From Marinobacter antarcticus (GTDB taxonomy: Bacteria; Pseudomonadota; Gammaproteobacteria; Pseudomonadales; Oleiphilaceae), in contig NZ_FRAQ01000007.1 of the NCBI RefSeq assembly GCF_900142385.1, positions 1 through 15,606 on the forward strand: a DNA stretch of 15,606 nt, in the 5' to 3' direction. The notes under the pieces were generated by a model. The model saw only the letters and a program-made list of their open reading frames with translations, was not told the origin of the DNA and did not search any database. The translations under genes and the position numbers were made by a program. This document shows positions 1 through 10,600 of the stretch, piece after piece; position 1 is the first letter of the stretch; each line of letters opens with the position of its first letter.

Positions 1-116
1 ACTTCGTGACAAACACGAGTCAGAGCAGCGGTCAGAGTCGTCTTACCATGGTCTACGTGACCAATAGTGCCCACGTTCAGGTGCGGCTTTTTACGCTCAA
101 ATTTAGATTTAGACAC
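1..116 (-). CDS. tuf: Elongation factor Tu, N-terminal fragment (runs off window)
   Basis: Only the first 38 codons are inside the window; the gene continues past position 1. EF-Tu is the GTPase that carries aminoacyl-tRNA to the ribosomal A site. The visible N-terminus starts V(M)[18 protein letters not shown] and continues into the P-loop GHVDHGKT, at about residues 19-26, which binds the GTP phosphates. The start is a GTG at 116-114, chosen because it gives the canonical N-terminus and has a GAGG Shine-Dalgarno 7 nt upstream. E. coli tufA also starts with GTG. It follows fusA by 35 nt and closes the str segment (rpsL-rpsG-fusA-tuf), so it is probably co-transcribed. A second tuf copy ends at the other edge of the window. 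Identity is certain; completeness cannot be judged. Confidence 0.97.
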   Translation of the reverse strand, partial: MSKSKFERKKPHLNVGTIGHVDHGKTTLTAALTRVCHE

Positions 117-151
117 AGTTACACCTCTTCCTGTTACTTAAGTCCTGGGTA

Positions 152-2257
152 TCAACCCTTTTTAATAATTGCTTCGGCAATGTTGTTTGGGGCTTCAGCG
201 TATCGCGAAAACTCCATCGCGTAAGATGCACGACCCTGGGATGCAGAGCGCAGATCAGTCGCATAACCAAACATTTCCGACAACGGAACCTCGGCGCGAA
301 CAATCTTGCCGGCGACACCGTCTTCCATACCCTGAATCAAGCCACGACGGCGGTTCAAATCGCCCACCACGTCGCCCATATAATCTTCAGGCGTTACAAC
401 CTCAACCTTCATCAGCGGCTCAAGCAGAGCCGGGCTCGCCTCCAGGGCACCTTTCTTCATGGCCATGGAACCCGCGACCTTGAACGCCATTTCGTTGGAG
501 TCCACATCGTGGTAGGAACCATCGTACAGGGTTGCCTTGATACCCAGCAGCGGATAGCCAGCCAAACAGCCGTTCTTCATCTGCTCGGAGATACCCTGCT
601 GCACCGCCGGGATGTACTCCTTGGGAACAGCACCGCCGACGATCTCATTTACGAAGATAAAGTTTTCACAATCCTCTTCGTCCAGCGGCAGCGGATCAAT
701 CCTGACCTTAACGTGACCGTATTGACCACGACCACCCGACTGACGAACAAACTTGCCTTCGACGTCTACCGACTTACGAATACACTCACGGTATGCTACC
801 TGCGGCTTACCGATGTTTGCCTCAACCTTGAACTCACGACGCATGCGATCAACGATGATATCCAGGTGAAGCTCACCCATACCAGAGATAATAGTCTGGC
901 CAGACTCTTCGTCGGTGCGGACCTGGAAGGACGGATCTTCTTGCGCCAGCTTACCAAGCGCAATGCCCATCTTCTCCTGATCGGCTTTCGACTTTGGCTC
1001 CACCGCTACAGAGATGACCGGATCCGGGAATTCCATGCGCTCAAGAATAATCTTGTGATTCTCGTCGCACAGAGTATCGCCAGTGGTAACGTTCTTCAGG
1101 CCAATTGCTGCGGCAATATCACCTGCCAGAACTTCCTTGATCTCCTGACGGTCCTTGGAGTGCATCTGAACCATACGGCCGACACGCTCTTTTTTGCCTT
1201 TAACAGAGTTGTAAACGGCATTACCAGACTGGAGCGTACCGGAGTAAACCCGAAAGAACGTCAAGGTGCCAACGAAGGGGTCCGTCGCAATCTTGAATGC
1301 CAGCGCGGCAAACGGCGCAGCGTCGTCAGCCTGACGGGTCTCTTCGGCGCCATTTTCGTCAACTTCACCACGGATCGCCTTAACTTCATCCGGCGCCGGC
1401 AAGAATTCAACAACGGAGTCCAGTACTGCTTGAACACCCTTGTTCTTGAACGCGGAGCCACAGGTCGCGACAACGATCTCGTTTGCCAGAGTGCGCATAC
1501 GAAGACCTTTCTTGATGTCTTCGATGCTGAGCTCACCTTCATCGAGGTAACGCATCATTAGCTCTTCATTGGCTTCAGCGGCCGCTTCCATCATTTCTTC
1601 GCGGTACTTGGCCACTTCGTCCACCATCTCGGCAGGAACATCACGCTCGTCGTATGTCACGCCAGCGTCATCCGGATTCCAGTAGATCGCCTTGTTACGA
1701 ATCAAGTCGATTACACCGGCGAAATCTTCCTCGGCACCGATCGGCAACTGAACCGGAACGCAGTTTGCGCCCAGACGTTTTTTGATCTGCTCAACCACAC
1801 GCAGGAAGTTAGCACCGGCACGGTCCATCTTGTTGACGAACACCATGCGAGGAACTTCATACTTATTGGCCTGACGCCATACAGTCTCGGACTGAGGCTC
1901 AACACCGGAGGAACCACAGAACACCACAACAGCGCCGTCGAGCACCCGCAATGAACGCTCTACCTCGATGGTAAAGTCAACGTGTCCCGGGGTGTCGATG
2001 ATGTTGATACGGTGCTCAGGATATTGCTTATCCATACCCTGCCAGAAACAGGTCGTAGCAGCAGACGTGATAGTAATACCACGCTCCTGCTCCTGCTCCA
2101 TCCAATCCATAGTGGCCGCGCCATCATGAACCTCACCGATTTTGTGGGAGATACCTGTGTAGAACAGAACCCGCTCGGTGGTTGTGGTTTTGCCCGCATC
2201 AACGTGCGCGACAATACCAATGTTTCTATATCGCTTAATCGGAGTCTTACGTGCCAC
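152..2257 (-). CDS. fusA: Elongation factor G (EF-G), ribosomal translocase GTPase
   Basis: EF-G hydrolyses GTP to move tRNAs and mRNA through the ribosome after peptide bond formation, and with RRF it helps recycle ribosomes. The protein is 701 aa, the normal family length (E. coli 704). GTPase motifs are in order: P-loop AHVDAGKT (residues 17-24), RGITITSAA switch I end (about 59-67), DTPGH (88-92), NKMD (142-145) and SAFKNK. The C-terminal domains contain the conserved GMGELHLDI and GGRGQYGHV stretches. The start is GTG at 2257-2255, giving [20 protein letters not shown]. It has a GAGG Shine-Dalgarno 8 nt upstream. The open frame runs on upstream to an ATG at 2383, but that extension overlaps rpsG and has no homology to EF-G. 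It lies 19 nt after rpsG and 35 nt before tuf, consistent with co-transcription and translational coupling in the str segment. Confidence 0.98.
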   Translation of the reverse strand: MARKTPIKRYRNIGIVAHVDAGKTTTTERVLFYTGISHKIGEVHDGAATMDWMEQEQERGITITSAATTCFWQGMDKQYPEHRINIIDTPGHVDFTIEVERSLRVLDGAVVVFCGSSGVEPQSETVWRQANKYEVPRMVFVNKMDRAGANFLRVVEQIKKRLGANCVPVQLPIGAEEDFAGVIDLIRNKAIYWNPDDAGVTYDERDVPAEMVDEVAKYREEMMEAAAEANEELMMRYLDEGELSIEDIKKGLRMRTLANEIVVATCGSAFKNKGVQAVLDSVVEFLPAPDEVKAIRGEVDENGAEETRQADDAAPFAALAFKIATDPFVGTLTFFRVYSGTLQSGNAVYNSVKGKKERVGRMVQMHSKDRQEIKEVLAGDIAAAIGLKNVTTGDTLCDENHKIILERMEFPDPVISVAVEPKSKADQEKMGIALGKLAQEDPSFQVRTDEESGQTIISGMGELHLDIIVDRMRREFKVEANIGKPQVAYRECIRKSVDVEGKFVRQSGGRGQYGHVKVRIDPLPLDEEDCENFIFVNEIVGGAVPKEYIPAVQQGISEQMKNGCLAGYPLLGIKATLYDGSYHDVDSNEMAFKVAGSMAMKKGALEASPALLEPLMKVEVVTPEDYMGDVVGDLNRRRGLIQGMEDGVAGKIVRAEVPLSEMFGYATDLRSASQGRASYAMEFSRYAEAPNNIAEAIIKKG

Positions 2258-2276
2258 TGTATAAACCTCGGCTGAT

Positions 2277-2747
2277 TTAGAAACGGAAGTGAGAGAACGC
2301 CTTGTTGGCTTCTGCCATGCGGTGTACGTCTTCACGCTTCTTAACAGCGGCGCCTTTGCTGTCTGCGGCGTCAAGAATTTCACCGGCCAGACGCTGCGCC
2401 ATGGACTTCTCGCCGCGCTTCCGTGAAAAATCTACGAGCCAGCGCATAGCCAGCGCGTTCTGACGGGAAGGCCGTACTTCTACAGGCACCTGGTAAGTAG
2501 CACCACCCACACGACGGGACTTAACTTCCACCATCGGCTGGATGTTCTCCAGGGCCTTCTCGAACATGTCGATCGGCTCTTCTTTGGACTTGTCGGCAAC
2601 AATTTCCAGAGCACCATAAACAATGCGCTCTGCAACCGCTTTCTTGCCGCTCTCCATCACGTGGTTGATGAACTTGGCAAGACGCGCACTACCGAACTTC
2701 GGATCCGGGATAATTTCCCGCTTAGCTGCAACTCTTCTTCTAGGCAT
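2277..2747 (-). CDS. rpsG: 30S ribosomal protein S7
   Basis: S7 is a primary 16S rRNA-binding protein that nucleates assembly of the 30S head and lies near the E-site tRNA. The 156-residue product begins [20 protein letters not shown] and includes the conserved [13 protein letters not shown] stretch and the C-terminal [18 protein letters not shown]. This is the short form of the family; E. coli K-12 has a C-terminally extended form. In E. coli S7 is the feedback repressor of the str operon and binds the rpsL-rpsG intercistronic RNA. Here that space is 115 nt and contains a matching candidate structure (2777-2810). fusA starts 19 nt after the rpsG stop. Confidence 0.98.
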   Translation of the reverse strand: MPRRRVAAKREIIPDPKFGSARLAKFINHVMESGKKAVAERIVYGALEIVADKSKEEPIDMFEKALENIQPMVEVKSRRVGGATYQVPVEVRPSRQNALAMRWLVDFSRKRGEKSMAQRLAGEILDAADSKGAAVKKREDVHRMAEANKAFSHFRF

Positions 2748-2776
2748 CGATAAGCCCTTATGTAATTAAAAGGTCT

Positions 2777-2810
2777 TCAGGAACCCCTGAGATAGCCAAA
2801 TGCTACTCAG
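2777..2810 (-). promoter_or_regulatory. Candidate S7 translational operator: two overlapping hairpins in the rpsL-rpsG gap
   Basis: Two stems are visible in the transcribed (minus) strand. The first is CTGAGTAGC paired with GCTA-T-CTCAG (2810-2802 with 2796-2787). It has 9 bp with one bulged base at 2792 and a 5-nt loop. The second is TCAGG-GGTT-CCTGA (2790-2777), a 5-bp stem with a 4-nt loop. They share bases 2787-2790, so they cannot both form fully. In E. coli S7 represses str-operon translation by binding the rpsL-rpsG intercistronic RNA, and this is the equivalent position. That it binds S7 here is inferred from position and structure only. Confidence 0.5.
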
Positions 2811-2862
2811 CCTTACTCTTACCGTTCTGACAAGCAACGATAAAAGACACCCGCTCGGGATA

Positions 2863-3237
2863 TCAGGACTTGGGACGTTTTGTACCGTACTTGGAGCGAC
2901 CCTGCCTACGGCTCTGCACACCCTGGGTGTCCAGTGTTCCGCGAACAGTGTGATAGCGCACACCCGGAAGGTCTTTTACGCGACCACCACGGATAAGCAC
3001 AACACTGTGCTCCTGAAGGTTGTGACCTTCACCACCAATGTATGACGAAACCTCGAAGCCGTTGGTCAGACGAACACGGCACACTTTACGCAGTGCTGAG
3101 TTCGGCTTCTTCGGCGTTGTGGTGTAAACACGAGTGCAAACACCACGGCGCTGAGGACAAGCCTGAAGAGCAGGAACATCGCTCTTGGCTACCTTGCGCT
3201 TACGAGGCTTACGCACCAACTGATTAATCGTTGCCAT
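2863..3237 (-). CDS. rpsL: 30S ribosomal protein S12
   Basis: S12 sits at the 30S decoding centre and controls decoding accuracy. The product is 124 aa, the same as E. coli, starting [20 protein letters not shown]. The conserved [11 protein letters not shown] loop carries Lys43, and VKDLPGV carries Lys88 and Asp89. Lys43 and Lys88 are the wild-type residues whose replacement gives streptomycin resistance in other bacteria, so this allele looks streptomycin-sensitive. Asp89 is the residue methylthiolated by RimO in E. coli. An in-frame ATG five codons upstream (3252) was rejected because MATINQL is the family N-terminus and has a GGAG Shine-Dalgarno 9 nt before it. It is preceded by a recognisable promoter in the 162-nt gap after rpoC and begins the str segment. 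Confidence 0.98.
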   Translation of the reverse strand: MATINQLVRKPRKRKVAKSDVPALQACPQRRGVCTRVYTTTPKKPNSALRKVCRVRLTNGFEVSSYIGGEGHNLQEHSVVLIRGGRVKDLPGVRYHTVRGTLDTQGVQSRRQGRSKYGTKRPKS

Positions 3238-3271
3238 GTAAGCAAACTCCAAAAAACCATATCAATGAAAC

Positions 3272-3293
3272 TTACCCCCAACGAAGGGGGTAA
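3272..3293 (-). promoter_or_regulatory. Hairpin in the rpsL mRNA leader
   Basis: The transcribed strand reads TTACCCCC-TTCGTT-GGGGGTAA, a perfect 8-bp stem with a 6-nt loop. It lies about 35 nt upstream of the rpsL ATG and just downstream of the predicted rpsL transcription start. The bases after it (GTTTCATTG) contain too few consecutive T for a convincing intrinsic terminator. A role in 5'-end stabilisation, weak attenuation or ribosomal-protein feedback is possible. The structure is certain as sequence; its function is inference. Confidence 0.5.
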
Positions 3294-3300
3294 AATTTAA

Positions 3301-3326
3301 GGGACGCAAGTTTAAGCCCGCGCCCC
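3301..3326 (-). terminator. Possible weak terminator downstream of rpoC
   Basis: On the transcribed strand GGGGCGC (3326-3320) can pair with GCGTCCC (3307-3301), giving 7 bp with one G-U and a 12-nt loop. It is followed by TTAAATTTT. It would form only in RNA reading through from rpoC, because the predicted rpsL promoter -10 box lies in its loop. The large loop and interrupted T tract make it at best a partial terminator. Confidence 0.35.
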
Positions 3327-3337
3327 CGGACAGTCAA
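3309..3337 (-). promoter_or_regulatory. Predicted sigma70 promoter for rpsL (str segment)
   Basis: On the minus strand there is a -35 box TTGACT (3337-3332, 5/6 match to TTGACA), a 17-nt spacer and a -10 box TAAACT (3314-3309, 4/6 match to TATAAT). An A-rich stretch (TTAAAAAGAG) lies upstream, as UP-element-like DNA. The bases just after the -10 (TGCGTCCC) are GC-rich, a discriminator type associated with stringent control of ribosomal genes in E. coli. The start of transcription would be near 3302, about 65 nt before the rpsL ATG. It is in the only gap where the rif and str halves of the cluster meet. Confidence 0.7.
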
Positions 3338-3345
3338 GGTGACTG
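3331..3345. repeat. Inverted repeat overlapping the rpsL -35 box
   Basis: CAGTCA-AGG-TGACTG on the plus strand is a perfect 6-bp inverted repeat with a 3-nt centre, and one arm contains most of the -35 hexamer of the predicted rpsL promoter. It could be an operator dyad or a small RNA hairpin in rpoC read-through RNA. It is short enough to be chance. Confidence 0.35.
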
Positions 3346-3399
3346 ATCTCTTTTTAACCACCTCAGCATAAGTAACTACACGGAGATGATATGTCCGAA

Positions 3400-6300
3400 T
3401 CAACCTCCGCGGTTGAGTTCGGCGCTCAGAGCTTCTTCAACGTCGGCCGCAGTAACGCCCTGCGCTTCCAGTTCGCGCTTGCGTCGACGCTCGGCATGAT
3501 AAGCCAGACCAGTTCCCGCAGGAATCAGGCGACCAACCACAACGTTCTCTTTCAGGCCGCGCAGGTAATCACGCTTGCCTGTAACCGCACCTTCGGTGAG
3601 CACACGGGTTGTTTCCTGGAACGACGCGGCTGAGATAAACGACTCAGTCGCCAAGGAGGCCTTGGTGATACCCAACAGCAAACGCTCGAACCGTGCCGGT
3701 TCTTTGTCCGAAGCGTTGGCCGTTTCGTTGGCCTCAAGCACTTTATTGATTTCCACCGAGTCACCGGAAATCAATTGCGTGTCACCCGGATCGGCAATCT
3801 CCACTTTGCGCAACATCTGACGCACGATTACTTCAATGTGCTTGTCGTTGATCACAACGCCCTGCAAGCGGTAAACGTCCTGGATTTCGTTGGTAATGTA
3901 CTTCGCCAACGCAACCACACCGAGCAGACGCAAAATGTCGTGCGGGTTGGACGGGCCATCGGAAATCACCTCGCCCTTCTCAACAGTTTCGCCTTCAAAT
4001 ACGTTCATCTGGCGATGCTTGGGAATCAGAACCTCATAAGGATCTGCATCTTTCGGAGTGATCACCAAGCGCTTCTTGCCTTTGGTTTCCTTACCGAAAG
4101 AGATCATGCCACTGATCTCAGCGAGGATGGACGATTCTTTCGGTCGACGCGCTTCGAACAGGTCGGCAACCCTTGGCAGACCACCTGTGATGTCACGTGT
4201 TTTAGAGCTCGCCTGAGGAATACGGGCAACCACATCACCCAGCTCGATACGGGCGCCATTGGCCATGGTCACCAGCGCCTTCGCCGGCATGAAGAAAATC
4301 GCCGCACCACCACCAGGCAGGTCAACATCGTTACCTGACTCGTCAATCATCTGGATTGCCGGACGAATGTCTTTACCGGCCGCCGGACGCTCCTTCGGAT
4401 CAATGATTTCCATGGTCGACAGGCCAGTAAGCTCGTCGGTCTGGGTACGAACAGTTATACCCTGATCCATATTGACGAACTTAGCTGTACCCTCCGCTTC
4501 CGCGATGATCGGGTGAGTATGTGGATCCCACTTGGCTACCACAACACCCGCCTCAACGGTGTCGCCGTGCTTCACAGACAATACCGCACCATAGGGAAGC
4601 TTGTACCACTCGCGCTCACGCCCCTGATCGTCAGCGATCGCCAAGGCCGAGGAACGGGAAATAACAACCAGCGAACCGTTTGTTTTCTCAAGCGACTTCA
4701 GGTTATGCAGGCGCACGGTACCACCATGCTTGACCTGAATATTATCTACCGCAGAAGCCCGGCTCGCAGCACCACCAATGTGGAACGTACGCATGGTGAG
4801 CTGGGTTCCCGGCTCACCGATAGACTGTGCAGCAATAACACCAACCGCTTCACCAACATTCACACGATGGCCACGAGCCAAATCGCGACCGTAGCACTTC
4901 GAACAGATGCCATGGCGAGTCTCACAGGTGATCGCAGAACGCACCCATACCTCATCCACGCCAGCACCCTCAAGCGCTTCAATCATTTTCTCATCCAGCA
5001 ACGTGCCAGAAGGAACAACGGCATTATCTTTATCTATGGGAGTAAACGCATCCCGGGCAGTAACACGGCCCAGAACTCGAGCACCCAGAGGAACAACTAC
5101 GTCGCCGCCTTCGATGTGCGGCGTCATCAGCAGACCTTCTTCGGTTCCGCAATCTTCCTCGGTAACCACCAGATCCTGCGACACATCAACCAGACGGCGA
5201 GTCAAGTAACCGGAGTTCGCGGTCTTCAGTGCGGTATCCGCCAGACCCTTACGGGCACCGTGAGTTGAGATAAAGTACTGAAGTACGTTCAGGCCTTCAC
5301 GGAAGTTCGCGGTGATCGGCGTCTCAATGATAGAACCATCCGGTTTCGCCATCAGACCACGCATACCCGCCAACTGACGGATCTGCGCAGCGGAGCCCCG
5401 AGCGCCTGAGTCAGCCATCATGTAGACGGAGTTAAAAGACTCTTGCATCAGATCTTCGCCGTCTTCACCTTTAACCGGCTTACCATCGGCACCAAGAACT
5501 TTTTCCTTCGCCAGACGTTCCATCATGGCCTTGGAAACCTTGTCGTTGGCTCGCGACCAGATATCAATAACCTTGTTGTACTTCTCACCCTGAGTCAGCA
5601 GGCCCGACGCGTACTGGGTTTCGATATCTTTTACTTCCTGGGAAGCCGCATCCACCAACTCGTACTTCTCCGGGGGAATCTCAAAATCGTTAAAACCGAT
5701 CGAGATACCGGAAACCGTGGCGTATTGGTAGCCCATATACATGAGCTGATCCGCGAAGATAACCGTCTCTTTCAAACCGGCATCGCGGTAGCAGGTATTG
5801 ATCAGGTTCGAGATTGCCTTCTTGACCATTGGCTTGTTAACCAGGTCATAAGAAAGGCCGTCCGGCACAATATCAAAAAGCAAAGCACGACCGACCGTGG
5901 TGTCTACGATCTTGTACTCTTCAGTGCGCTCGCCACTCTCAAGAATGGCAACTTCCTTCACGCGCACCTTGACGATAGCTTGCAGGTCTACCTGGCCCGC
6001 ACCATATGCGCGGTGGGCCTCTTTGACGTCTGCAAACACCATACCTTCACCAAGCGCACTCTTACGCTCACGCGTCATGTAGTAGAGGCCTAGCACAACG
6101 TCCTGGGACGGCACGATGATCGGCTCACCGTTGGCCGGTGACAGGATGTTGTTGGTCGACATCATCAGCGCTCGAGCTTCGAGCTGAGCTTCCAGTGTCA
6201 GCGGCACGTGGACTGCCATCTGGTCACCGTCGAAGTCGGCGTTGTAGGCCGCACAGACCAGCGGGTGCAACTGGATTGCCTTACCTTCAATCAGTACCGG

Positions 6301-7614
6301 CTCGAATGCCTGAATGCCCAAACGGTGCAGTGTCGGCGCACGGTTAAGCATTATCGGGTGCTGACGGATCACTTCGTCCAGAATATCCCAGACGACACCT
6401 TCTTCACGCTCAACCATTTTCTTGGCGGCTTTGATAGTGGTCGCCAGACCACGATGCTCAAGCTTGGAGAAAATAAACGGCTTGAACAGCTCAAGTGCCA
6501 TTTTCTTGGGCAGTCCGCACTGGTGCAGGCGCAAATAGGGACCTACAACAATTACAGAACGACCGGAATAGTCCACCCGCTTACCCAGCAGGTTCTGACG
6601 GAAACGACCCTGCTTACCCTTGATCATATCTGCCAGGGACTTAAGCGGACGTTTGTTGGTGCCGGTGATAGCACGACCGCGACGACCGTTATCCAACAGT
6701 GCATCTACCGCTTCCTGAAGCATCCGCTTTTCGTTACGCACGATAATGTCCGGAGCATTCAGCTCCAGCAGGCGCTTGAGGCGGTTGTTCCGGTTGATAA
6801 CCCTGCGATACAGATCATTTAGATCGGACGTCGCAAAACGGCCACCGTCCAGCGGTACCAGCGGACGAAGATCCGGCGGCAGAACAGGCAGCACAGTCAT
6901 CACCATGTCGCCCGGCTTATTGCCGGAATACAGAAAGGCCTCGAGTATTTTCAGGCGCTTGCTGAATTTCTTGATCTTGGTTTCGGAATTCGTCTGCGGT
7001 ATTTCTTCACGCAACGCATCGACTTCCGCCTGCAGATCAATATCTTCAAGCAGTTGCTTCACGGCCTCGGCACCCATGCGGGCATCGAACTCGTCGCCGA
7101 ACTCTTCCAGTGCCTCGTAGTACTGCTCGTCGTTCAGCAGCTGACCGCTTTCGAGCGTGGTCATGCCCGGATCGATCACAATAAACGATTCAAAGTACAG
7201 CACTCGTTCGATATCACGCAGCGTCATATCCAGCATCAGACCGATGCGGGACGGCAATGATTTCAGGAACCATATATGAGCGACCGGGCTGGCCAGCTCA
7301 ATATGACCCATGCGCTCACGGCGGACGCTTGCCAGTGCTACTTCGACACCGCACTTTTCGCAGATAACACCGCGGTGCTTGAGACGCTTGTACTTACCGC
7401 ACAGGCACTCGTAGTCCTTGATCGGGCCGAAGATCTTGGCACAGAAAAGACCGTCACGCTCTGGTTTGAACGTACGATAGTTGATGGTCTCAGGCTTCTT
7501 AACTTCACCAAAGGACCAGGAACGGATCATGTCGGGTGACGCCAACCCAATACGGATGGCATCAAATTCCTTGCTTTGATTCTGGCTCTTGAGAAGATTC
7601 AGCAAATCTTTCAT
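3400..7614 (-). CDS. rpoC: DNA-directed RNA polymerase subunit beta'
   Basis: This is the largest RNA polymerase core subunit; it holds the catalytic Mg2+ and the DNA clamp. The product is 1404 aa (E. coli 1407). The N-terminal zinc site has Cys70, Cys72, Cys85 and Cys88 (YECLCGKYK...VICEKCG). The catalytic motif [12 protein letters not shown] places the three Mg-binding aspartates at 460, 462 and 464, the same numbering as E. coli. The second zinc site uses Cys822 (EEDCGTEE) and Cys897, Cys904 and Cys907 ([11 protein letters not shown]). The trigger-loop region includes [12 protein letters not shown], at about residues 941-952. The start is ATG ([10 protein letters not shown]) with GGAG 9 nt upstream. 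It lies 76 nt after rpoB and is probably co-transcribed with it. It is followed by a 162-nt gap with a new promoter. Confidence 0.99.
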   Translation of the reverse strand: MKDLLNLLKSQNQSKEFDAIRIGLASPDMIRSWSFGEVKKPETINYRTFKPERDGLFCAKIFGPIKDYECLCGKYKRLKHRGVICEKCGVEVALASVRRERMGHIELASPVAHIWFLKSLPSRIGLMLDMTLRDIERVLYFESFIVIDPGMTTLESGQLLNDEQYYEALEEFGDEFDARMGAEAVKQLLEDIDLQAEVDALREEIPQTNSETKIKKFSKRLKILEAFLYSGNKPGDMVMTVLPVLPPDLRPLVPLDGGRFATSDLNDLYRRVINRNNRLKRLLELNAPDIIVRNEKRMLQEAVDALLDNGRRGRAITGTNKRPLKSLADMIKGKQGRFRQNLLGKRVDYSGRSVIVVGPYLRLHQCGLPKKMALELFKPFIFSKLEHRGLATTIKAAKKMVEREEGVVWDILDEVIRQHPIMLNRAPTLHRLGIQAFEPVLIEGKAIQLHPLVCAAYNADFDGDQMAVHVPLTLEAQLEARALMMSTNNILSPANGEPIIVPSQDVVLGLYYMTRERKSALGEGMVFADVKEAHRAYGAGQVDLQAIVKVRVKEVAILESGERTEEYKIVDTTVGRALLFDIVPDGLSYDLVNKPMVKKAISNLINTCYRDAGLKETVIFADQLMYMGYQYATVSGISIGFNDFEIPPEKYELVDAASQEVKDIETQYASGLLTQGEKYNKVIDIWSRANDKVSKAMMERLAKEKVLGADGKPVKGEDGEDLMQESFNSVYMMADSGARGSAAQIRQLAGMRGLMAKPDGSIIETPITANFREGLNVLQYFISTHGARKGLADTALKTANSGYLTRRLVDVSQDLVVTEEDCGTEEGLLMTPHIEGGDVVVPLGARVLGRVTARDAFTPIDKDNAVVPSGTLLDEKMIEALEGAGVDEVWVRSAITCETRHGICSKCYGRDLARGHRVNVGEAVGVIAAQSIGEPGTQLTMRTFHIGGAASRASAVDNIQVKHGGTVRLHNLKSLEKTNGSLVVISRSSALAIADDQGREREWYKLPYGAVLSVKHGDTVEAGVVVAKWDPHTHPIIAEAEGTAKFVNMDQGITVRTQTDELTGLSTMEIIDPKERPAAGKDIRPAIQMIDESGNDVDLPGGGAAIFFMPAKALVTMANGARIELGDVVARIPQASSKTRDITGGLPRVADLFEARRPKESSILAEISGMISFGKETKGKKRLVITPKDADPYEVLIPKHRQMNVFEGETVEKGEVISDGPSNPHDILRLLGVVALAKYITNEIQDVYRLQGVVINDKHIEVIVRQMLRKVEIADPGDTQLISGDSVEINKVLEANETANASDKEPARFERLLLGITKASLATESFISAASFQETTRVLTEGAVTGKRDYLRGLKENVVVGRLIPAGTGLAYHAERRRKRELEAQGVTAADVEEALSAELNRGG

Positions 7615-7645
7615 CAGTAAAAGCTCCGGATGGCGTTAATCTCGG

Positions 7646-7666
7646 GCGGGCACACCAAGTGCCCGC
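7646..7666 (-). promoter_or_regulatory. Perfect hairpin in the rpoB-rpoC intergenic RNA
   Basis: The transcribed strand has GCGGGCAC-TTGGT-GTGCCCGC, a perfect 8-bp GC-rich stem with a 5-nt loop. It is centred in the 76-nt space between rpoB and rpoC. No T tract follows (next bases CCGAGATTAACG), so it is not an intrinsic terminator. It might be a processing site, an RNA-stability element, or a spacer affecting rpoC translation. Confidence 0.55.
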
Positions 7667-7690
7667 TCACGCTGCCAAAAACAATTCGGC

Positions 7691-10600
7691 TCACTCAGAT
7701 TCCAGCTCGATGTCGATACCCAGCGAACGGATTTCCTTGACAAGAACGTTGAAGGATTCCGGCATGCCGGGCTCCATACGGTGATCACCATCGACAATGT
7801 TCTTGTACATCTTGGTCCGGCCGTTCACATCATCAGACTTGACGGTGAGCATTTCCTGCAGCGTATAAGCTGCACCGTAAGCCTCAAGGGCCCACACTTC
7901 CATCTCACCGAAGCGCTGACCACCGAACTGCGCCTTACCACCCAGCGGCTGCTGAGTTACCAGGCTGTACGAACCGGTCGAACGGGCGTGCATCTTGTCA
8001 TCGATCAGGTGGTTAAGCTTAAGGATATACATATACCCCACAGTCACCGGACGATCGAAGGCGTTCCCGGTGCGACCATCGTACAGCTTGGTCTGACCGG
8101 TTGTGCTCAGCCCGGCCAGCTCAAGCATATGCTTGACTTCGGACTCTTTGGCACCGTCGAACACTGGCGTGGCCATCGGAACCCCGCCGCGCAGGTTGTG
8201 ACACATCTCCTGGATTTCCTTGTCGTTCAGGGAATCCAGATCCACCTTGAACACTTCGTCAGAGTGGTTATAGATCTCATCAAGCAGCTTGCGAAGCTCA
8301 GCAACCTTACGCTGCTCATCAAGCATTTTGCCGATGCGCTCGCCAAGCCCCTTGGCCGCCGCGCCCAGGTGGGTTTCAAGCACCTGACCTACGTTCATCC
8401 GCGAAGGAACGCCCAGTGGGTTCAGGACGATATCAACCGTATTGCCATCTACATCGAACGGCATGTCCTCGATCGGCATAACTGCTGAAATGACACCCTT
8501 GTTACCGTGGCGTCCGGCCATCTTGTCACCAGGCTGGATACGACGCTTGATAGCGAGGTACACCTTAGCGATTTTCAGGACACCCGGTGCGAGGTCATCG
8601 CCCTGCTGCAGCTTGCCTTTCTTGTCATCAAAGCGCGCTTCGTGTTCTTTCTTGCGCTCTTCAAGACCCTGCTCAGACTTCTCGAGCAGCTCATTGAGGC
8701 TCTCGTCCTGCATGCGAAGCTTGAACCAGTCTGATCGCGGCAGCTCTAACAGATAACCTTCTTCGAGACTGGCGCCTTTTTTCAGGCCCGGGCCACTGAT
8801 TACAGACTGACCTTTCAGCGCATTCAGAAGACGCTCAAACGTTGCGCCTTCAACAATACGGTACTCATCCTTCAAGTCTTTGCGGTACTGATCCAGCTGC
8901 TCTTTCTCAATCGACTTCGCACGCTGATCCTTCTCGATACCGTCACGGGTAAAGACCTGTACATCGATAACGGTACCGCGGGTGCCTGTCGGCACACGGG
9001 AGGAGGTGTCTTTTACATCAGACGCCTTCTCACCGAAGATTGCCCGCAACAGCTTCTCCTCCGGGGTCAGCTGGGTTTCACCTTTCGGTGTCACCTTACC
9101 TACCAGAATATCGCCAGGGCCTACTTCAGCACCTATGTAAACAATACCGGACTCGTCCAGCTTGGACAGCGCACTCTCACCAACGTTTGGTATATCCGCG
9201 GTAATTTCTTCGCTACCGAGCTTTGTATCACGAGCCACACAGGTCAATTCCTGAATGTGGATGGTGGTCAGGCGATCTTCCTGAACTACCTTCTCGGAAA
9301 TGAGGATGGAGTCCTCAAAGTTGTAACCGTTCCAGGGCATGAATGCGATGCGCATGTTCTGACCCAAGGCCAGTTCGCCGAGGTCTACAGAAGGCCCGTC
9401 TGCCAGCACGTCGCCGCGGGCAATGGCATCACCCTGGCGAACAATGGAGCGCTGGTTGATACAGGTATTCTGATTCGAACGGGTGTACTTGGTGAGGTTG
9501 TAGATATCCACACCGGCATCACCAGCTTCGGTTTCCTCATTATTAACACGAACTACGATACGGGCCGCATCAACACTTTCTATCACACCACCACGGCGAG
9601 CCGTCACACAAACGCCGGAATCCTGAGCCACTGTGCGCTCAACACCGGTACCTACCAGAGGCACCTGAGAACGCAATGTCGGAACCGCCTGCCGCTGCAT
9701 GTTCGCGCCCATAAGGGCCCGGTTAGCATCGTCGTGCTCAAGAAACGGAATCAGCGATGCTGCAACAGATACAACCTGACGCGGCGAAACATCCATGAAG
9801 TTAACGCTTTCAGGAGGCATGACCGTCGTTTCGTTCTGATGACGCACTGTAACCAGCTCGTCCATCAGGCGCTTGCCTTCATCCATCGCCGCACTTGCCT
9901 GAGCGATGACGTAGGTGCTTTCTTCGATAGCTGACAGATAAACCAGCTCATCGGTTACTACACCATCCACTACCTTCCGGTATGGACTCTCAAGGAAGCC
10001 GTAAGAGTTGGCGCGCGCGTATGTAGCAAGCGAGTTAATAAGACCGATGTTCGGCCCTTCCGGCGTCTCGATCGGGCACACACGACCATAATGCGTCGGG
10101 TGAACGTCACGAACCTCAAAGCCGGCGCGCTCACGGGTCAGACCGCCTGGTCCGAGCGCCGAAATACGACGTTTATGAGTTACTTCAGACAGCGGGTTGT
10201 TCTGGTCCATGAACTGGGACAGCTGGCTGGAACCAAAGAATTCCTTGACCGCGGCTGCAACCGGCTTGGCATTGATCAGATCCTGAGGCATCAGGCCTTC
10301 ACTTTCCGCCAGGCTCAGACGCTCTCGGACAGCTCGCTCTACACGAACCAGACCGACACGGAACTGGTTTTCAGCCATCTCACCCACGCACCGCACACGG
10401 CGGTTACCCAAGTTGTCGATATCATCTACGTTACCCTGGCCATTACGGATATCAATCAGGGTCTTGAGAACATCGATTATGTCTTCATGCGTCAGCGTGC
10501 CTTCGCCGGTACTTTCTTCGCGACGCAAGCGACGGTTGAGCTTCATCCGCCCAACACCAGACAAATCGTAACGCTCTTCAGAGAAGAACAGGTTGTTAAA

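Noticed and set aside
509..1561. Long plus-strand open frame (about 350 codons) opposite fusA
   Set aside because: It lies entirely antisense to the conserved EF-G gene, shows no recognisable domain, and reflects the biased codon use of a highly expressed gene on the other strand.
2258..2383. Extended N-terminus for fusA from an ATG at 2383
   Set aside because: It would overlap rpsG by over 100 nt and add 42 residues not found in EF-G; the GTG at 2257 has a proper Shine-Dalgarno and gives the family N-terminus.
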